Assembly (NCBI GenBank): GCA_030848705.1
Contig: CM061238.1
Span: 62,163,133 to 62,227,132, forward strand
Length of the DNA: 64,000 bases
Direction of reading: 5' to 3'
From: Heracleum sosnowskyi
Lineage: Eukaryota > Streptophyta > Magnoliopsida > Apiales > Apiaceae
This document shows positions 11,921-24,352 of the stretch, in pieces (positions within the stretch are counted from its first letter, which is position 1; every line of letters starts with the position of its first letter). Made by a program: the position numbers and the translations under genes. The notes under the pieces were generated by a model. The model was not told where the DNA came from and did no database searches. It saw nothing but the letters and a program-made list of their open reading frames with translations.

Positions 11921-14103
11921 AATGGCCCGCTTCAATTTTCCCCCATTTTCCTTGTATAGCTCCCTTTAGAGGTAAACGTAATCGGGCGTCCCCTGGTATC
12001 TGCTCCGATTCAGGCACGGACAGCTCCAAATGAAGTTTTCTGTAATTCTATAAACCCATAGGGTCAAACTACGAGAAAATATCCACAAAATGGCCTGCTT
12101 CAATTTTTCCCCATTTTCCTTGTACAGCTCCCTTTAGAGGTAAACGTAATCGGGCGTCCCTTGGTATCTGCTCCGATTCAGGCACGGACAGCTCCAAATG
12201 AAGTTTTCTGTAATTCTATAAACCCATAGGGTCAAACTACGAGAAAATATCCACAAAATGGCCCGCTTCAATTTTTCCCCATTTTCCTTGTATAGCTCCC
12301 TTTATAGGTAAACGTAATCGGGCGTCCCCTGGTATGTGCTCCGATTCAGGCACGGACAGCTTCAAATGAAGTTTTCTGTAATTCTATAAACCCATAGGGT
12401 CAAACTACGAGAAAATATCCACAAAATGGCCCGCTTCAATTTTTCCCCATTTTCCTTGTATAGCTCCCTTTATAGGTAAACGTAATCGGGCGTCCCCTGG
12501 TATGTGCTCCGATTCAGGCACGGACAGCTTCAAATGAAGTTTTCTGCAATTCTATAAACCCATAGGGTCAAACTACGAGAAAATATACAAAAATGGCCCG
12601 CTTCAATTTTTCCCCATTTTCCTTGTATAGCTCCCTTTAGAGGTAAACGTAATCGGGCGTCCCCTGGTATCTGCTCCGATTCAGGCACGGACAGCTCCAA
12701 ATGAAGTTTTCTGTAATTCTATAAACCCATAGGGTCAAACTACGAGAAAATATCCACAAAATGGCCCGCTTCAATTTTTCCCCATTTTCCTTGTACAGCT
12801 CCCTTTAGAGGTAAACGTAATCGGGCGTCCCCTGGTATCTGCTCCGATTCAGGCACGGACAGCTCCAAATGAAGTTTTCTGTAATTCTATAAACCCATAG
12901 GGTCAAACTACGAGAAAATATCCACAAAATGGCCCGCTTCAATTTTTCCCCATTTTCCTTGTATAGCTCCCTTTATAGGTAAACGTAATCGGGCGTCCCC
13001 TGGTATCTGCTCCGATTCAGGCACGGACAGCTCCAAATGAAGTTTTCTGTAATTCTATAAACCCATAGGGTCAAACTACGAGAAAATATCCACAAAATGG
13101 CCCGCTTCAATTTTTCCCCATTTTCCTTGTATAGCTCCCTTTATAGGTAAACGTAATCGGGCGTCCCCTGGTATGTGCTCCGATTCAGGCACGGACAGCT
13201 TCAAATGAAGTTTTCTGTAATTCTATAAACCCATAGGGTCAAACTACGAGAAAATATCCACAAAATGGCCCGCTTCAATTTTTCCCCATTTTCCTTGTAT
13301 AGCTCCCTTTATAGGTAAACGTAATCGGGCGTCCCCTGGTATGTGCTCCGATTCAGGCACGGACAGCTTCAAATGAAGTTTTCTGCAATTCTATAAACCC
13401 ATAGGGTCAAACTACGAGAAAATATACACAAAATGGCCCGCTTCAATTTTTCCCCATTTTCCTTGTATAGCTCCCTTTAGAGGTAAACGTAATCGGGCGT
13501 CCCCTGGTATCTGCTCCGATTCAGGCACGGACAGCTCCAAATGAAGTTTTCTGTAATTCTATAAACCCATAGGGTCAAACTACGAGAAAATATCCACAAA
13601 ATGGCCCGCTTCAATTTTTCCCCATTTTCCTTGTACAGCTCCCTTTAGAGGTAAACGTAATCGGGCGTCCCCTGGTATCTGCTCCGATTCAGGCACGGAC
13701 AGCTCCAAATGAAGTTTTCTGTAATTCTATAAACCCATAGGGTCAAACTACGAGAAAATATCCACAAAATGGCCCGCTTCAATTTTTCCCCATTTTCCTT
13801 GTATAGCTCCCTTTATAGGTAAACGTAATCGGGCGTCCCCTGGTATGTGCTCCGATTCAGGCACGGACAGCTTCAAATGAAGTTTTCTGCAATTCTATAA
13901 ACCCATAGGGTCAAACTACGAGAAAATATCCACAAAATGGCCCGCTTCAATTTTTCCCCATTTTCCTTGTATAGCTTCCTTTAGAGGTAAACGTAATCGG
14001 GCGTCCCCTGGTATCTGCTCCGATTCAGGCACGGACAGCTCCAAATGAAGTTTTCTGTAATTCTATAAACCCATAGGGTCAAACTACGTGAAAATATCCA
14101 CAA
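11921..14103. repeat. 8-monomer HOR, copy C with a 5-monomer insertion (m72-m84)
   Basis: The order starts C, B, Tt, Tc, S, P, hybrid, then repeats Tt, Tc, S, P, Tc and ends in S with ACGTGAAA (14088). So m74-m78 are followed by a second five-monomer run m79-m83. m78 (12928) is a hybrid: T49 with C80, C106 and T123. m75 lacks one base (ATATACAAAAATGG near 12588). The total is 13 monomers, as in the 7049-9232 block, but the extra five differ in order. Confidence 0.85.
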
Positions 14104-15448
14104 AATGGCCCGCTTCAATTTTCCCCCATTTTCCTTGTATAGCTCCCTTTAGAGGTAAACGTAATCGGGCGTCCCCTGGTATCTGCTCCGATTCAGGCAC
14201 GGACAGCTCCAAATGAAGTTTTCTGTAATTCTATAAACCCATAGGGTCAAACTACGAGAAAATATCCACAAAATGGCCTGCTTCAATTTTTCCCCATTTT
14301 CCTTGTACAGCTCCCTTTAGAGGTAAACGTAATCGGGCGTCCCTTGGTATCTGCTCCGATTCAGGCACGGACAGCTCCAAATGAAGTTTTCTGTAATTCT
14401 ATAAACCCATAGGGTCAAACTACGAGAAAATATCCACAAAATGGCCCGCTTCAATTTTTCCCCATTTTCCTTGTATAGCTCCCTTTATAGGTAAACGTAA
14501 TCGGGCGTCCCCTGGTATGTGCTCCGATTCAGGCACGGACAGCTTCAAATGAAGTTTTCTGTAATTCTATAAACCCATAGGGTCAAACTACGAGAAAATA
14601 TCCACAAAATGGCCCGCTTCAATTTTTCCCCATTTTCCTTGTATAGCTCCCTTTATAGGTAAACGTAATCGGGCGTCCCCTGGTATGTGCTCCGATTCAG
14701 GCACGGACAGCTTCAAATGAAGTTTTCTGCAATTCTATAAACCCATAGGGTCAAACTACGAGAAAATATACACAAAATGGCCCGCTTCAATTTTTCCCCA
14801 TTTTCCTTGTATAGCTCCCTTTAGAGGTAAACGTAATCGGGCGTCCCCTGGTATCTGCTCCGATTCAGGCACGGACAGCTCCAAATGAAGTTTTCTGTAA
14901 TTCTATAAACCCATAGGGTCAAACTACGAGAAAATATCCACAAAATGGCCCGCTTCAATTTTCCCCCATTTTCCTTGTACAGCTCCCTTTAGAGGTAAAC
15001 GTAATCGGGCGTCCCCTGGTATCTGCTCCGATTCAGGCACGGACAGCTCCAAATGAAGTTTTCTGTAATTCTATAAACCCATAGGGGTCAAACTACGAGA
15101 AAATATCCACAAAATGGCCCGCTTCAATTTTTCCCCATTTTCCTTGTATAGCTCCCTTTATAGGTAAACGTAATCGGGCGTCCCCTGGTATGTGCTCCGA
15201 TTCAGGCACGGACAGCTTCAAATGAAGTTTTCTGCAATTCTATAAACCCATAGGGTCAAACTACGAGAAAATATCCACAAAATGGCCCGCTTCAATTTTT
15301 CCCCATTTTCCTTGTATAGCTCCCTTTAGAGGTAAACGTAATCGGGCGTCCCCTGGTATCTGCTCCGATTCAGGCACGGACAGCTCCAAATGAAGTTTTA
15401 TGTAATTCTATAAACCCATAGGGTCAAACTACGAGAAAATATCCACAA
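14104..15448. repeat. 8-monomer HOR, copy D (m85-m92)
   Basis: C, B, Tt, Tc, S, P, Tc, S again. m90 combines C20 and C37 and has an extra G (CATAGGGGTC, near 15084). m92 carries TTTTATGTAA near 15398, as does m71 at 11870, suggesting that copy D derives from copy B more closely than from copy A or C. Confidence 0.87.
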
Positions 15449-15784
15449 AATGGCCCGCTTCAATTTTTCCCCATTTTCCTTGTATAGCTCCCTTTAGAGG
15501 TAAACGTAATCGGGCGTCCCCTGGTATCTGCTCCGATTCAGGCACGGACAGCTCCAAATGAAGTTTTCTGTAATTCTTTAAACCCATAGGGTCAAACTAC
15601 GAGAAAATATCCACAAACTGGCCTGCTTCAATTTTTCCCCATTTTCCTTGTACAGCTCCCTTTAGAGGTAAACGTAATCGGGCATCCCCTGGTATCTGCT
15701 CCGATTCAGGCACGGACAGCTCCAAATGAAGTTTTCTGGAATTCTATAAACCCATAGGGTCAAACTACGAGAAAATATCCACAA
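15449..15784. repeat. S-K linker (m93-m94)
   Basis: A standard monomer with the ATTCTTTAAA variant is followed by a K monomer (ACTGGCCTGC, C37, GGGCATCCCC). The same pair occurs near 19.8, 23.2 and 26.9 kb, always opening a K-C-D cassette or a shortened form of it. Confidence 0.75.
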
Positions 15785-16960
15785 AATGGACCGCTTCAAT
15801 TTTCCCCCATTTTCCTTGTATAGCTCCCTTTAGAGGTAAACGTAATCGGGCGTCCCCTGGTATCTGCTCCGATTTAGGCACGGACAGCTCCAAATGAAGT
15901 TTTCTGTAATTCTATAAACCCATAGGGTCAAACTACGAGAAAATATACACAAAATGGCCCGCTTCAATTTCCCCCCATTTTCCTTGTATAGCTCCCTTTA
16001 GAGGTAAACGTAATCGGGCGTCCCCTGGTATCTGCTCCGATTCAGGCACGGACAGCTCCAAATGAAGTTTTCTGTAATTCTATAAACCCATAGGGTCAAA
16101 CTACGTGAAAATATCCACAAAATGGCCCGCTTCAATTTTCCCCCATTTTCCTTGTATAGCTCCCTTTAGAGGTAAACGTAATCGGGCGTCCCCTGGTATC
16201 TGCTCCGATTCAGGCACGGACAGCTCCAAATGAAGTTTTCTGTAATTCTATAAACCCATAGGGTCAAACTACGTGAAAATATCCACAAAATGGCCCGCTT
16301 CAATTTTCCCCCATTTTCCTTGTATAGCTCCCTTTAGAGGTAAACGTAATCGGGCGTCCCCTGGTATCTGCTCCGATTCAGGCACGGACAGCTCCAAATG
16401 AAGTTTTCTGTAATTCTATAAACCCATAGGGTCAAACTACGTGAAAATATCCACAAAATGGCCCGCTTCAATTTTCCCCCATTTTCCTTGTATAGCTCCC
16501 TTTAGAGGTAAACGTAATCGGGCGTCCCCTGGTATCTGCTCCGATTCAGGCACGGACAGCTCCAAATGAAGTTTTCTGTAATTCTATAAACCCATAGGGT
16601 CAAACTACGAGAAAATATCCACAAAATGGCATGCTTCAATTTTTCCCCATTTTCCTTGTACAGCTCCCTTTAGAGGTAAACGTAATCGGGCGTCCCTTGG
16701 TATCTGCTCTGATTCAGGCACGGACAGCTCCAAATGAAGTTTTCTGTAATTCTATAAACCCATAGGGTCAAACTACGAGAAAATATCCACAAAATGGCCC
16801 GCTTCAATTTTTCCCCATTTTCCTTGTATAGCTCCCTTTATAGGTAAACGTAATCGGGCGTCCCCTGGTATGTGCTCCGATTCAGGCACGGACAGCTCCA
16901 AATGAAGTTTTCTGGAATTCTATAAACCCATAGGGTCAAACTACGAGAAAATATCCACAA
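15785..16960. repeat. 7-monomer duplication, left copy (m95-m101)
   Basis: Order: C starting TGGACCGC with GATTTAGG, D, three successive C monomers each entered through ACGTGAAA, a B-like monomer starting GGCATGC with CTCTGATT, then a T-head/S-tail hybrid ending in TCTGGAATTC. The unit recurs exactly 1176 bases later: GGCATGC at 16625 and 17801, TCTGGAATTC marks at 15738 and 16914. Three identical C monomers in a row suggest a smaller duplication happened first. Confidence 0.9.
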
Positions 16961-18136
16961 AATGGACCGCTTCAATTTTCCCCCATTTTCCTTGTATAGC
17001 TCCCTTTAGAGGTAAACGTAATCGGGCGTCCCCTGGTATCTGCTCCGATTTAGGCACGGACAGCTCCAAATGAAGTTTTCTGTAATTCTATAAACCCATA
17101 GGGTCAAACTACGAGAAAATATACACAAAATGGCCCGCTTCAATTTCCCCCCATTTTCCTTGTATAGCTCCCTTTAGAGGTAAACGTAATCGGGCGTCCC
17201 CTGGTATCTGCTCCGATTCAGGCACGGACAGCTCCAAATGAAGTTTTCTGTAATTCTATAAACCCATAGGGTCAAACTACGTGAAAATATCCACAAAATG
17301 GCCCGCTTCAATTTTCCCCCATTTTCCTTGTATAGCTCCCTTTAGAGGTAAACGTAATCGGGCGTCCCCTGGTATCTGCTCCGATTCAGGCACGGACAGC
17401 TCCAAATGAAGTTTTCTGTAATTCTATAAACCCATAGGGTCAAACTACGTGAAAATATCCACAAAATGGCCCGCTTCAATTTTCCCCCATTTTCCTTGTA
17501 TAGCTCCCTTTAGAGGTAAACGTAATCGGGCGTCCCCTGGTATCTGCTCCGATTCAGGCACGGACAGCTCCAAATGAAGTTTTCTGTAATTCTATAAACC
17601 CATAGGGTCAAACTACGTGAAAATATCCACAAAATGGCCCGCTTCAATTTTCCCCCATTTTCCTTGTATAGCTCCCTTTAGAGGTAAACGTAATCGGGCG
17701 TCCCCTGGTATCTGCTCCGATTCAGGCACGGACAGCTCCAAATGAAGTTTTCTGTAATTCTATAAACCCATAGGGTCAAACTACGAGAAAATATCCACAA
17801 AATGGCATGCTTCAATTTTTCCCCATTTTCCTTGTACAGCTCCCTTTAGAGGTAAACGTAATCGGGCGTCCCTTGGTATCTGCTCTGATTCAGGCACGGA
17901 CAGCTCCAAATGAAGTTTTCTGTAATTCTATAAACCCATAGGGTCAAACTACGAGAAAATATCCACAAAATGGCCCGCTTCAATTTTTCCCCATTTTCCT
18001 TGTATAGCTCCCTTTATAGGTAAACGTAATCGGGCGTCCCCTGGTATGTGCTCCGATTCAGGCACGGACAGCTTCAAATGAAGTTTTCTGCAATTCTATA
18101 AACCCATATGGTCAAACTACGAGAAAATATCCACAA
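16961..18136. repeat. 7-monomer duplication, right copy (m102-m108)
   Basis: The match to the left copy runs from about 16914 to about 18056, where the left copy has a C106/TCTGGAATTC tail and this one T106/C123 with CATATGG. The last monomers of this copy are themselves included in the 20-monomer duplication that begins at 17465, so that event came later than this one. Confidence 0.88.
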
Positions 18137-20824
18137 AATGGCCCGCTTCAATTTTTCCCCATTTTCCATGTATAGCTCCCTTTAGAGGTAAACGTAATCG
18201 GGCGTCCCCTGGTATCTGCTCCGATTCAGGCACGGACAGCTCCAAATGAAGTTTTCTGTAATTCTATAAACCCATAGGGTCAAACTACGAGAAAATATCC
18301 ACAAAATGGCCCGCTTCAAATTTTCCCCATTTTCCTTGTATAGCTCCCTTTAGAGGTAAACGTAATCGGGCGTCCCCTGGTATCTGCTCCGATTCAGGCA
18401 CGGACAGCTCCAAATGAAGTTTTCTGTAATTCTTTAAACCCATAGGGTCAAACTACGAGAAAATATCCACAAACTGGCCGGCTTCAATTTTTCCCCATTT
18501 TCCTTGTACAGCTCCCTTTAGAGGTAAACGTAATCGGGCATCCCCTGGTATTTGCTCCGATTCAGGCACGGACAGCTCCAAATAAAGTTTTCTGTAATTC
18601 TATAAACCCATAGGGTCAAACTACGAGAAAATATCCACAAAATGGACCGCTTCAATTTTCCCCCATTTTCCTTGTATAGCTCCCTTTAGAGGTAAACGTA
18701 ATCGGGCGTCCCCTGGTATCTGCTCCGATTCAGGCACGGACAGCTCCAAATGAAGTTTTCTGTAATTCTATAAACACATAGGGTCAAACTACGAGAAAAT
18801 ATCCACAAAATGGACCACTTCAATTTTCCCCCATTTTCCTTGTATAGCTCCCTTTAGAGGTAAACGTAATCGGGCGTCCCCTGGTATCTGCTCCGATTCA
18901 GGCACGGACAGCTCCAAATGAAGTTTTCTGTAATTCTATAAACCCATAGGGTCAAACTACGAGAAAATATACACAAAATGTCCCGCTTCAATTTCCCCCC
19001 ATTTTCCTTGTATAGCTCCCTTTAGAGGTAAACGTAATCGGGCGTCCCCTGGTATCTGCTCCGATTCAGGCACGGACAGCTCCAAATGAAGTTTTCTGTA
19101 ATTCTATAAACCCATAGGGTCAAACTACGTGAAAATATCCACAAAATGGCCCGCTTCAATTTTCCCCCATTTTCCTTGTATAGCTCCCTTTAGAGGTAAA
19201 CGTAATCGGGCGTCCCCTGGTATCTGCTCCGATTCAGGCACGGACAGCTCCAAATGAAGTTTTCTGTAATTCTATAAACCCATAGGGTCAAACTACGAGA
19301 AAATATCCACAAAATGGCCTGCTTCAATTTTTCCCCATTTTCCTTGTACAGCTCCCTTTAGAGGTAAACGTAATCGGGCGTCCCTTGGTATCTGCTCCGA
19401 TTCAGGCACGGACAGCTCCAAATGAAGTTTTCTGTAATTCTATAAACCCATAGGGTCAAACTACGAGAAAATATCCACAAAATGGCCCGCTTCAATTTTT
19501 CCCCATTTTCCTTGTATAGCTCCCTTTATAGGTAAACGTAATCGGGCGTCCCCTGGTATGTGCTCCGATTCAGGCACGGACAGCTTCAAATGAAGTTTTC
19601 TGCAATTCTATAAACCCATAGGGTCAAACTACGAGAAAATATCCACAAAATGGCCCGCTTCAATTTTTCCCCATTTTCCTTGTATAGCTCCCTTTAGAGG
19701 TAAACGTAATCGGGCGTCCCCTGGTATCTGCTCCGATTCAGGCACGGACAGCTCCAAATGAAGTTTTCTGTAATTCTATAAACCCATAGGGTCAAACTAC
19801 GAGAAAATATCCACAAAATGGCCCGCTTCAATTTTTCCCCATTTTCCTTGTATAGCTCCCTTTAGAGGTAAACGTAATCGGGCGTCCCCTGGTATCTGCT
19901 CCGATTCAGGCACGGACAGCTCCAAATGAAGTTTTCTGTAATTCTTTAAACCCATAGGGTCAAACTACGAGAAAATATCCACAAACTGGCCTGCTTCAAT
20001 TTTTCCCCATTTTCCTTGTACAGCTCCCTTTAGAGGTAAACGTAATCGGGCATCCCCTGGTATCTGCTCCGATTCAGGCACGGACAGCTCCAAATGAAGT
20101 TTTCTGTAATTCTATAAACCCATAGGGTCAAACTACGAGAAAATATCCACAAAATGGCCTGCTTCAATTTTCCCCCATTTTCCTTGTATAGCTCCCTTTA
20201 GAGGTAAACGTAATCGGGCGTCCCCTGGTATCTGCTCCGATTCAGGCACGGACAGCTCCAAATGAAGTTTTCTGTAATTCTATAAACCCATAGGGTCAAA
20301 CTACGTGAAAATATCCACAAAATGGCCCGCTTCAATTTTCCCCCATTTTCCTTGTATAGCTCCCTTTAGAGGTAAACGTAATCGGACGTCCCCTGGTATC
20401 TGCTCCGATTCAGGCACGGACAGCTCCAAATGAAGTTTTCTGTAATTCTATAAACCCATAGGGTCAAACTACGAGAAAATATCCACAAAATGGCCTGCTT
20501 CAATTTTTCCCCATTTTCCTTGTACAGCTCCCTTTAGAGGTAAACGTAATCGGGCGTCCCTTGGTATCTGCTCCGATTCAGGCACGGACAGCTCCAAATG
20601 AAGTTTTCTGTAATTCTATAAACCCATAGGGTCAAACTACGAGAAAATATCCACAAACTGGCCTGCTTCAATTTTTCCCCATTTTCCTTGTACAGCTCCC
20701 TTTAGAGGTAAACGTAATCGGGCATCCCCTGGTATCTGCTCCGATTCAGGCACGGACAGCTCCAAATGAAGTTTTCTGTAATTCTATAAACCCATAGGGT
20801 CAAACTACGAGAAAATATCCACAA
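17465..20824. repeat. 20-monomer duplication, left copy (m105-m124)
   Basis: A 3360-bp unit. From about 17474 to about 20655 every mark I checked is repeated 3360 bases on: GGCATGC (17801), CATATGG (18108), TTCAAATTTT (18316), GGCCGGC (18477), AATAAAG (18581), AAACACATA (18772), GGACCAC (18812), TGTCCCGC (18979) and CGGACGTCC (20384). Only the last monomer differs. This is one of the youngest events in the window. Confidence 0.93.
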
Positions 20825-23800
20825 AATGGCCTGCTTCAATTTTCCCCCATTTTCCTTGTATAGCTCCCTTTAGAGGTAAACGTAATCGGGCGTCCCCTGG
20901 TATCTGCTCCGATTCAGGCACGGACAGCTCCAAATGAAGTTTTCTGTAATTCTATAAACCCATAGGGTCAAACTACGTGAAAATATCCACAAAATGGCCC
21001 GCTTCAATTTTCCCCCATTTTCCTTGTATAGCTCCCTTTAGAGGTAAACGTAATCGGGCGTCCCCTGGTATCTGCTCCGATTCAGGCACGGACAGCTCCA
21101 AATGAAGTTTTCTGTAATTCTATAAACCCATAGGGTCAAACTACGAGAAAATATCCACAAAATGGCATGCTTCAATTTTTCCCCATTTTCCTTGTACAGC
21201 TCCCTTTAGAGGTAAACGTAATCGGGCGTCCCTTGGTATCTGCTCTGATTCAGGCACGGACAGCTCCAAATGAAGTTTTCTGTAATTCTATAAACCCATA
21301 GGGTCAAACTACGAGAAAATATCCACAAAATGGCCCGCTTCAATTTTTCCCCATTTTCCTTGTATAGCTCCCTTTATAGGTAAACGTAATCGGGCGTCCC
21401 CTGGTATGTGCTCCGATTCAGGCACGGACAGCTTCAAATGAAGTTTTCTGCAATTCTATAAACCCATATGGTCAAACTACGAGAAAATATCCACAAAATG
21501 GCCCGCTTCAATTTTTCCCCATTTTCCATGTATAGCTCCCTTTAGAGGTAAACGTAATCGGGCGTCCCCTGGTATCTGCTCCGATTCAGGCACGGACAGC
21601 TCCAAATGAAGTTTTCTGTAATTCTATAAACCCATAGGGTCAAACTACGAGAAAATATCCACAAAATGGCCCGCTTCAAATTTTCCCCATTTTCCTTGTA
21701 TAGCTCCCTTTAGAGGTAAACGTAATCGGGCGTCCCCTGGTATCTGCTCCGATTCAGGCACGGACAGCTCCAAATGAAGTTTTCTGTAATTCTTTAAACC
21801 CATAGGGTCAAACTACGAGAAAATATCCACAAACTGGCCGGCTTCAATTTTTCCCCATTTTCCTTGTACAGCTCCCTTTAGAGGTAAACGTAATCGGGCA
21901 TCCCCTGGTATTTGCTCCGATTCAGGCACGGACAGCTCCAAATAAAGTTTTCTGTAATTCTATAAACCCATAGGGTCAAACTACGAGAAAATATCCACAA
22001 AATGGACCGCTTCAATTTTCCCCCATTTTCCTTGTATAGCTCCCTTTAGAGGTAAACGTAATCGGGCGTCCCCTGGTATCTGCTCCGATTCAGGCACGGA
22101 CAGCTCCAAATGAAGTTTTCTGTAATTCTATAAACACATAGGGTCAAACTACGAGAAAATATCCACAAAATGGACCACTTCAATTTTCCCCCATTTTCCT
22201 TGTATAGCTCCCTTTAGAGGTAAACGTAATCGGGCGTCCCCTGGTATCTGCTCCGATTCAGGCACGGACAGCTCCAAATGAAGTTTTCTGTAATTCTATA
22301 AACCCATAGGGTCAAACTACGAGAAAATATACACAAAATGTCCCGCTTCAATTTCCCCCCATTTTCCTTGTATAGCTCCCTTTAGAGGTAAACGTAATCG
22401 GGCGTCCCCTGGTATCTGCTCCGATTCAGGCACGGACAGCTCCAAATGAAGTTTTCTGTAATTCTATAAACCCATAGGGTCAAACTACGTGAAAATATCC
22501 ACAAAATGGCCCGCTTCAATTTTCCCCCATTTTCCTTGTATAGCTCCCTTTAGAGGTAAACGTAATCGGGCGTCCCCTGGTATCTGCTCCGATTCAGGCA
22601 CGGACAGCTCCAAATGAAGTTTTCTGTAATTCTATAAACCCATAGGGTCAAACTACGAGAAAATATCCACAAAATGGCCTGCTTCAATTTTTCCCCATTT
22701 TCCTTGTACAGCTCCCTTTAGAGGTAAACGTAATCGGGCGTCCCTTGGTATCTGCTCCGATTCAGGCACGGACAGCTCCAAATGAAGTTTTCTGTAATTC
22801 TATAAACCCATAGGGTCAAACTACGAGAAAATATCCACAAAATGGCCCGCTTCAATTTTTCCCCATTTTCCTTGTATAGCTCCCTTTATAGGTAAACGTA
22901 ATCGGGCGTCCCCTGGTATGTGCTCCGATTCAGGCACGGACAGCTTCAAATGAAGTTTTCTGCAATTCTATAAACCCATAGGGTCAAACTACGAGAAAAT
23001 ATCCACAAAATGGCCCGCTTCAATTTTTCCCCATTTTCCTTGTATAGCTCCCTTTAGAGGTAAACGTAATCGGGCGTCCCCTGGTATCTGCTCCGATTCA
23101 GGCACGGACAGCTCCAAATGAAGTTTTCTGTAATTCTATAAACCCATAGGGTCAAACTACGAGAAAATATCCACAAAATGGCCCGCTTCAATTTTTCCCC
23201 ATTTTCCTTGTATAGCTCCCTTTAGAGGTAAACGTAATCGGGCGTCCCCTGGTATCTGCTCCGATTCAGGCACGGACAGCTCCAAATGAAGTTTTCTGTA
23301 ATTCTTTAAACCCATAGGGTCAAACTACGAGAAAATATCCACAAACTGGCCTGCTTCAATTTTTCCCCATTTTCCTTGTACAGCTCCCTTTAGAGGTAAA
23401 CGTAATCGGGCATCCCCTGGTATCTGCTCCGATTCAGGCACGGACAGCTCCAAATGAAGTTTTCTGTAATTCTATAAACCCATAGGGTCAAACTACGAGA
23501 AAATATCCACAAAATGGCCTGCTTCAATTTTCCCCCATTTTCCTTGTATAGCTCCCTTTAGAGGTAAACGTAATCGGGCGTCCCCTGGTATCTGCTCCGA
23601 TTCAGGCACGGACAGCTCCAAATGAAGTTTTCTGTAATTCTATAAACCCATAGGGTCAAACTACGTGAAAATATCCACAAAATGGCCCGCTTCAATTTTC
23701 CCCCATTTTCCTTGTATAGCTCCCTTTAGAGGTAAACGTAATCGGACGTCCCCTGGTATCTGCTCCGATTCAGGCACGGACAGCTCCAAATGAAGTTTTC

Positions 23801-24184
23801 TGTAATTCTATAAACCCATAGGGTCAAACTACGAGAAAATATCCACAAAATGGCCTGCTTCAATTTTTCCCCATTTTCCTTGTACAGCTCCCTTTAGAGG
23901 TAAACGTAATCGGGCGTCCCTTGGTATCTGCTCCGATTCAGGCACGGACAGCTCCAAATGAAGTTTTCTGTAATTCTATAAACCCATAGGGTCAAACTAC
24001 GAGAAAATATCCACAAAATGGCCCGCTTCAATTTTTCCCCATTTTCCTTGTATAGCTCCCTTTATAGGTAAACGTAATCGGGCGTCCCCTGGTATGTGCT
24101 CCGATTCAGGCACGGACAGCTTCAAATGAAGTTTTCTGCAATTCTATAAACCCATAGGGTCAAACTACGAGAAAATATCCACAA
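20825..24184. repeat. 20-monomer duplication, right copy (m125-m144)
   Basis: Line-by-line reading found no difference from the left copy between about 20834 and 24015. The pair m124-m125 at the joint (20657-20992) also resembles m120-m121 (19985-20320), so the exchange probably paired the K and ACGTG-ending C monomers in that neighbourhood. The final monomer (24017) is Tc where the left copy has K. Confidence 0.92.
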
Positions 24185-24352
24185 AATGGCCCGCTTCAAT
24201 TTTTCCCCATTTTCCTTGTACAGCTCCCTTTAGAGGTAAACGTAATCGGGCGTCCCTTGGTATCTGCTCCGATTCAGGCACGGACAGCTCCAAATGAAGT
24301 TTTCTGTAATTCTATAAACCCATAGGGTCAAACTACGAGAAAATATCCACAA

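Noticed and set aside
15733..15743. GGAATTC variant as a special site
   Set aside because: TCTGGAATTC at 15738, 16914 and 52683 is a single T to G change that happens to make an EcoRI site; the first two are copies from the 7-monomer duplication and no function follows.
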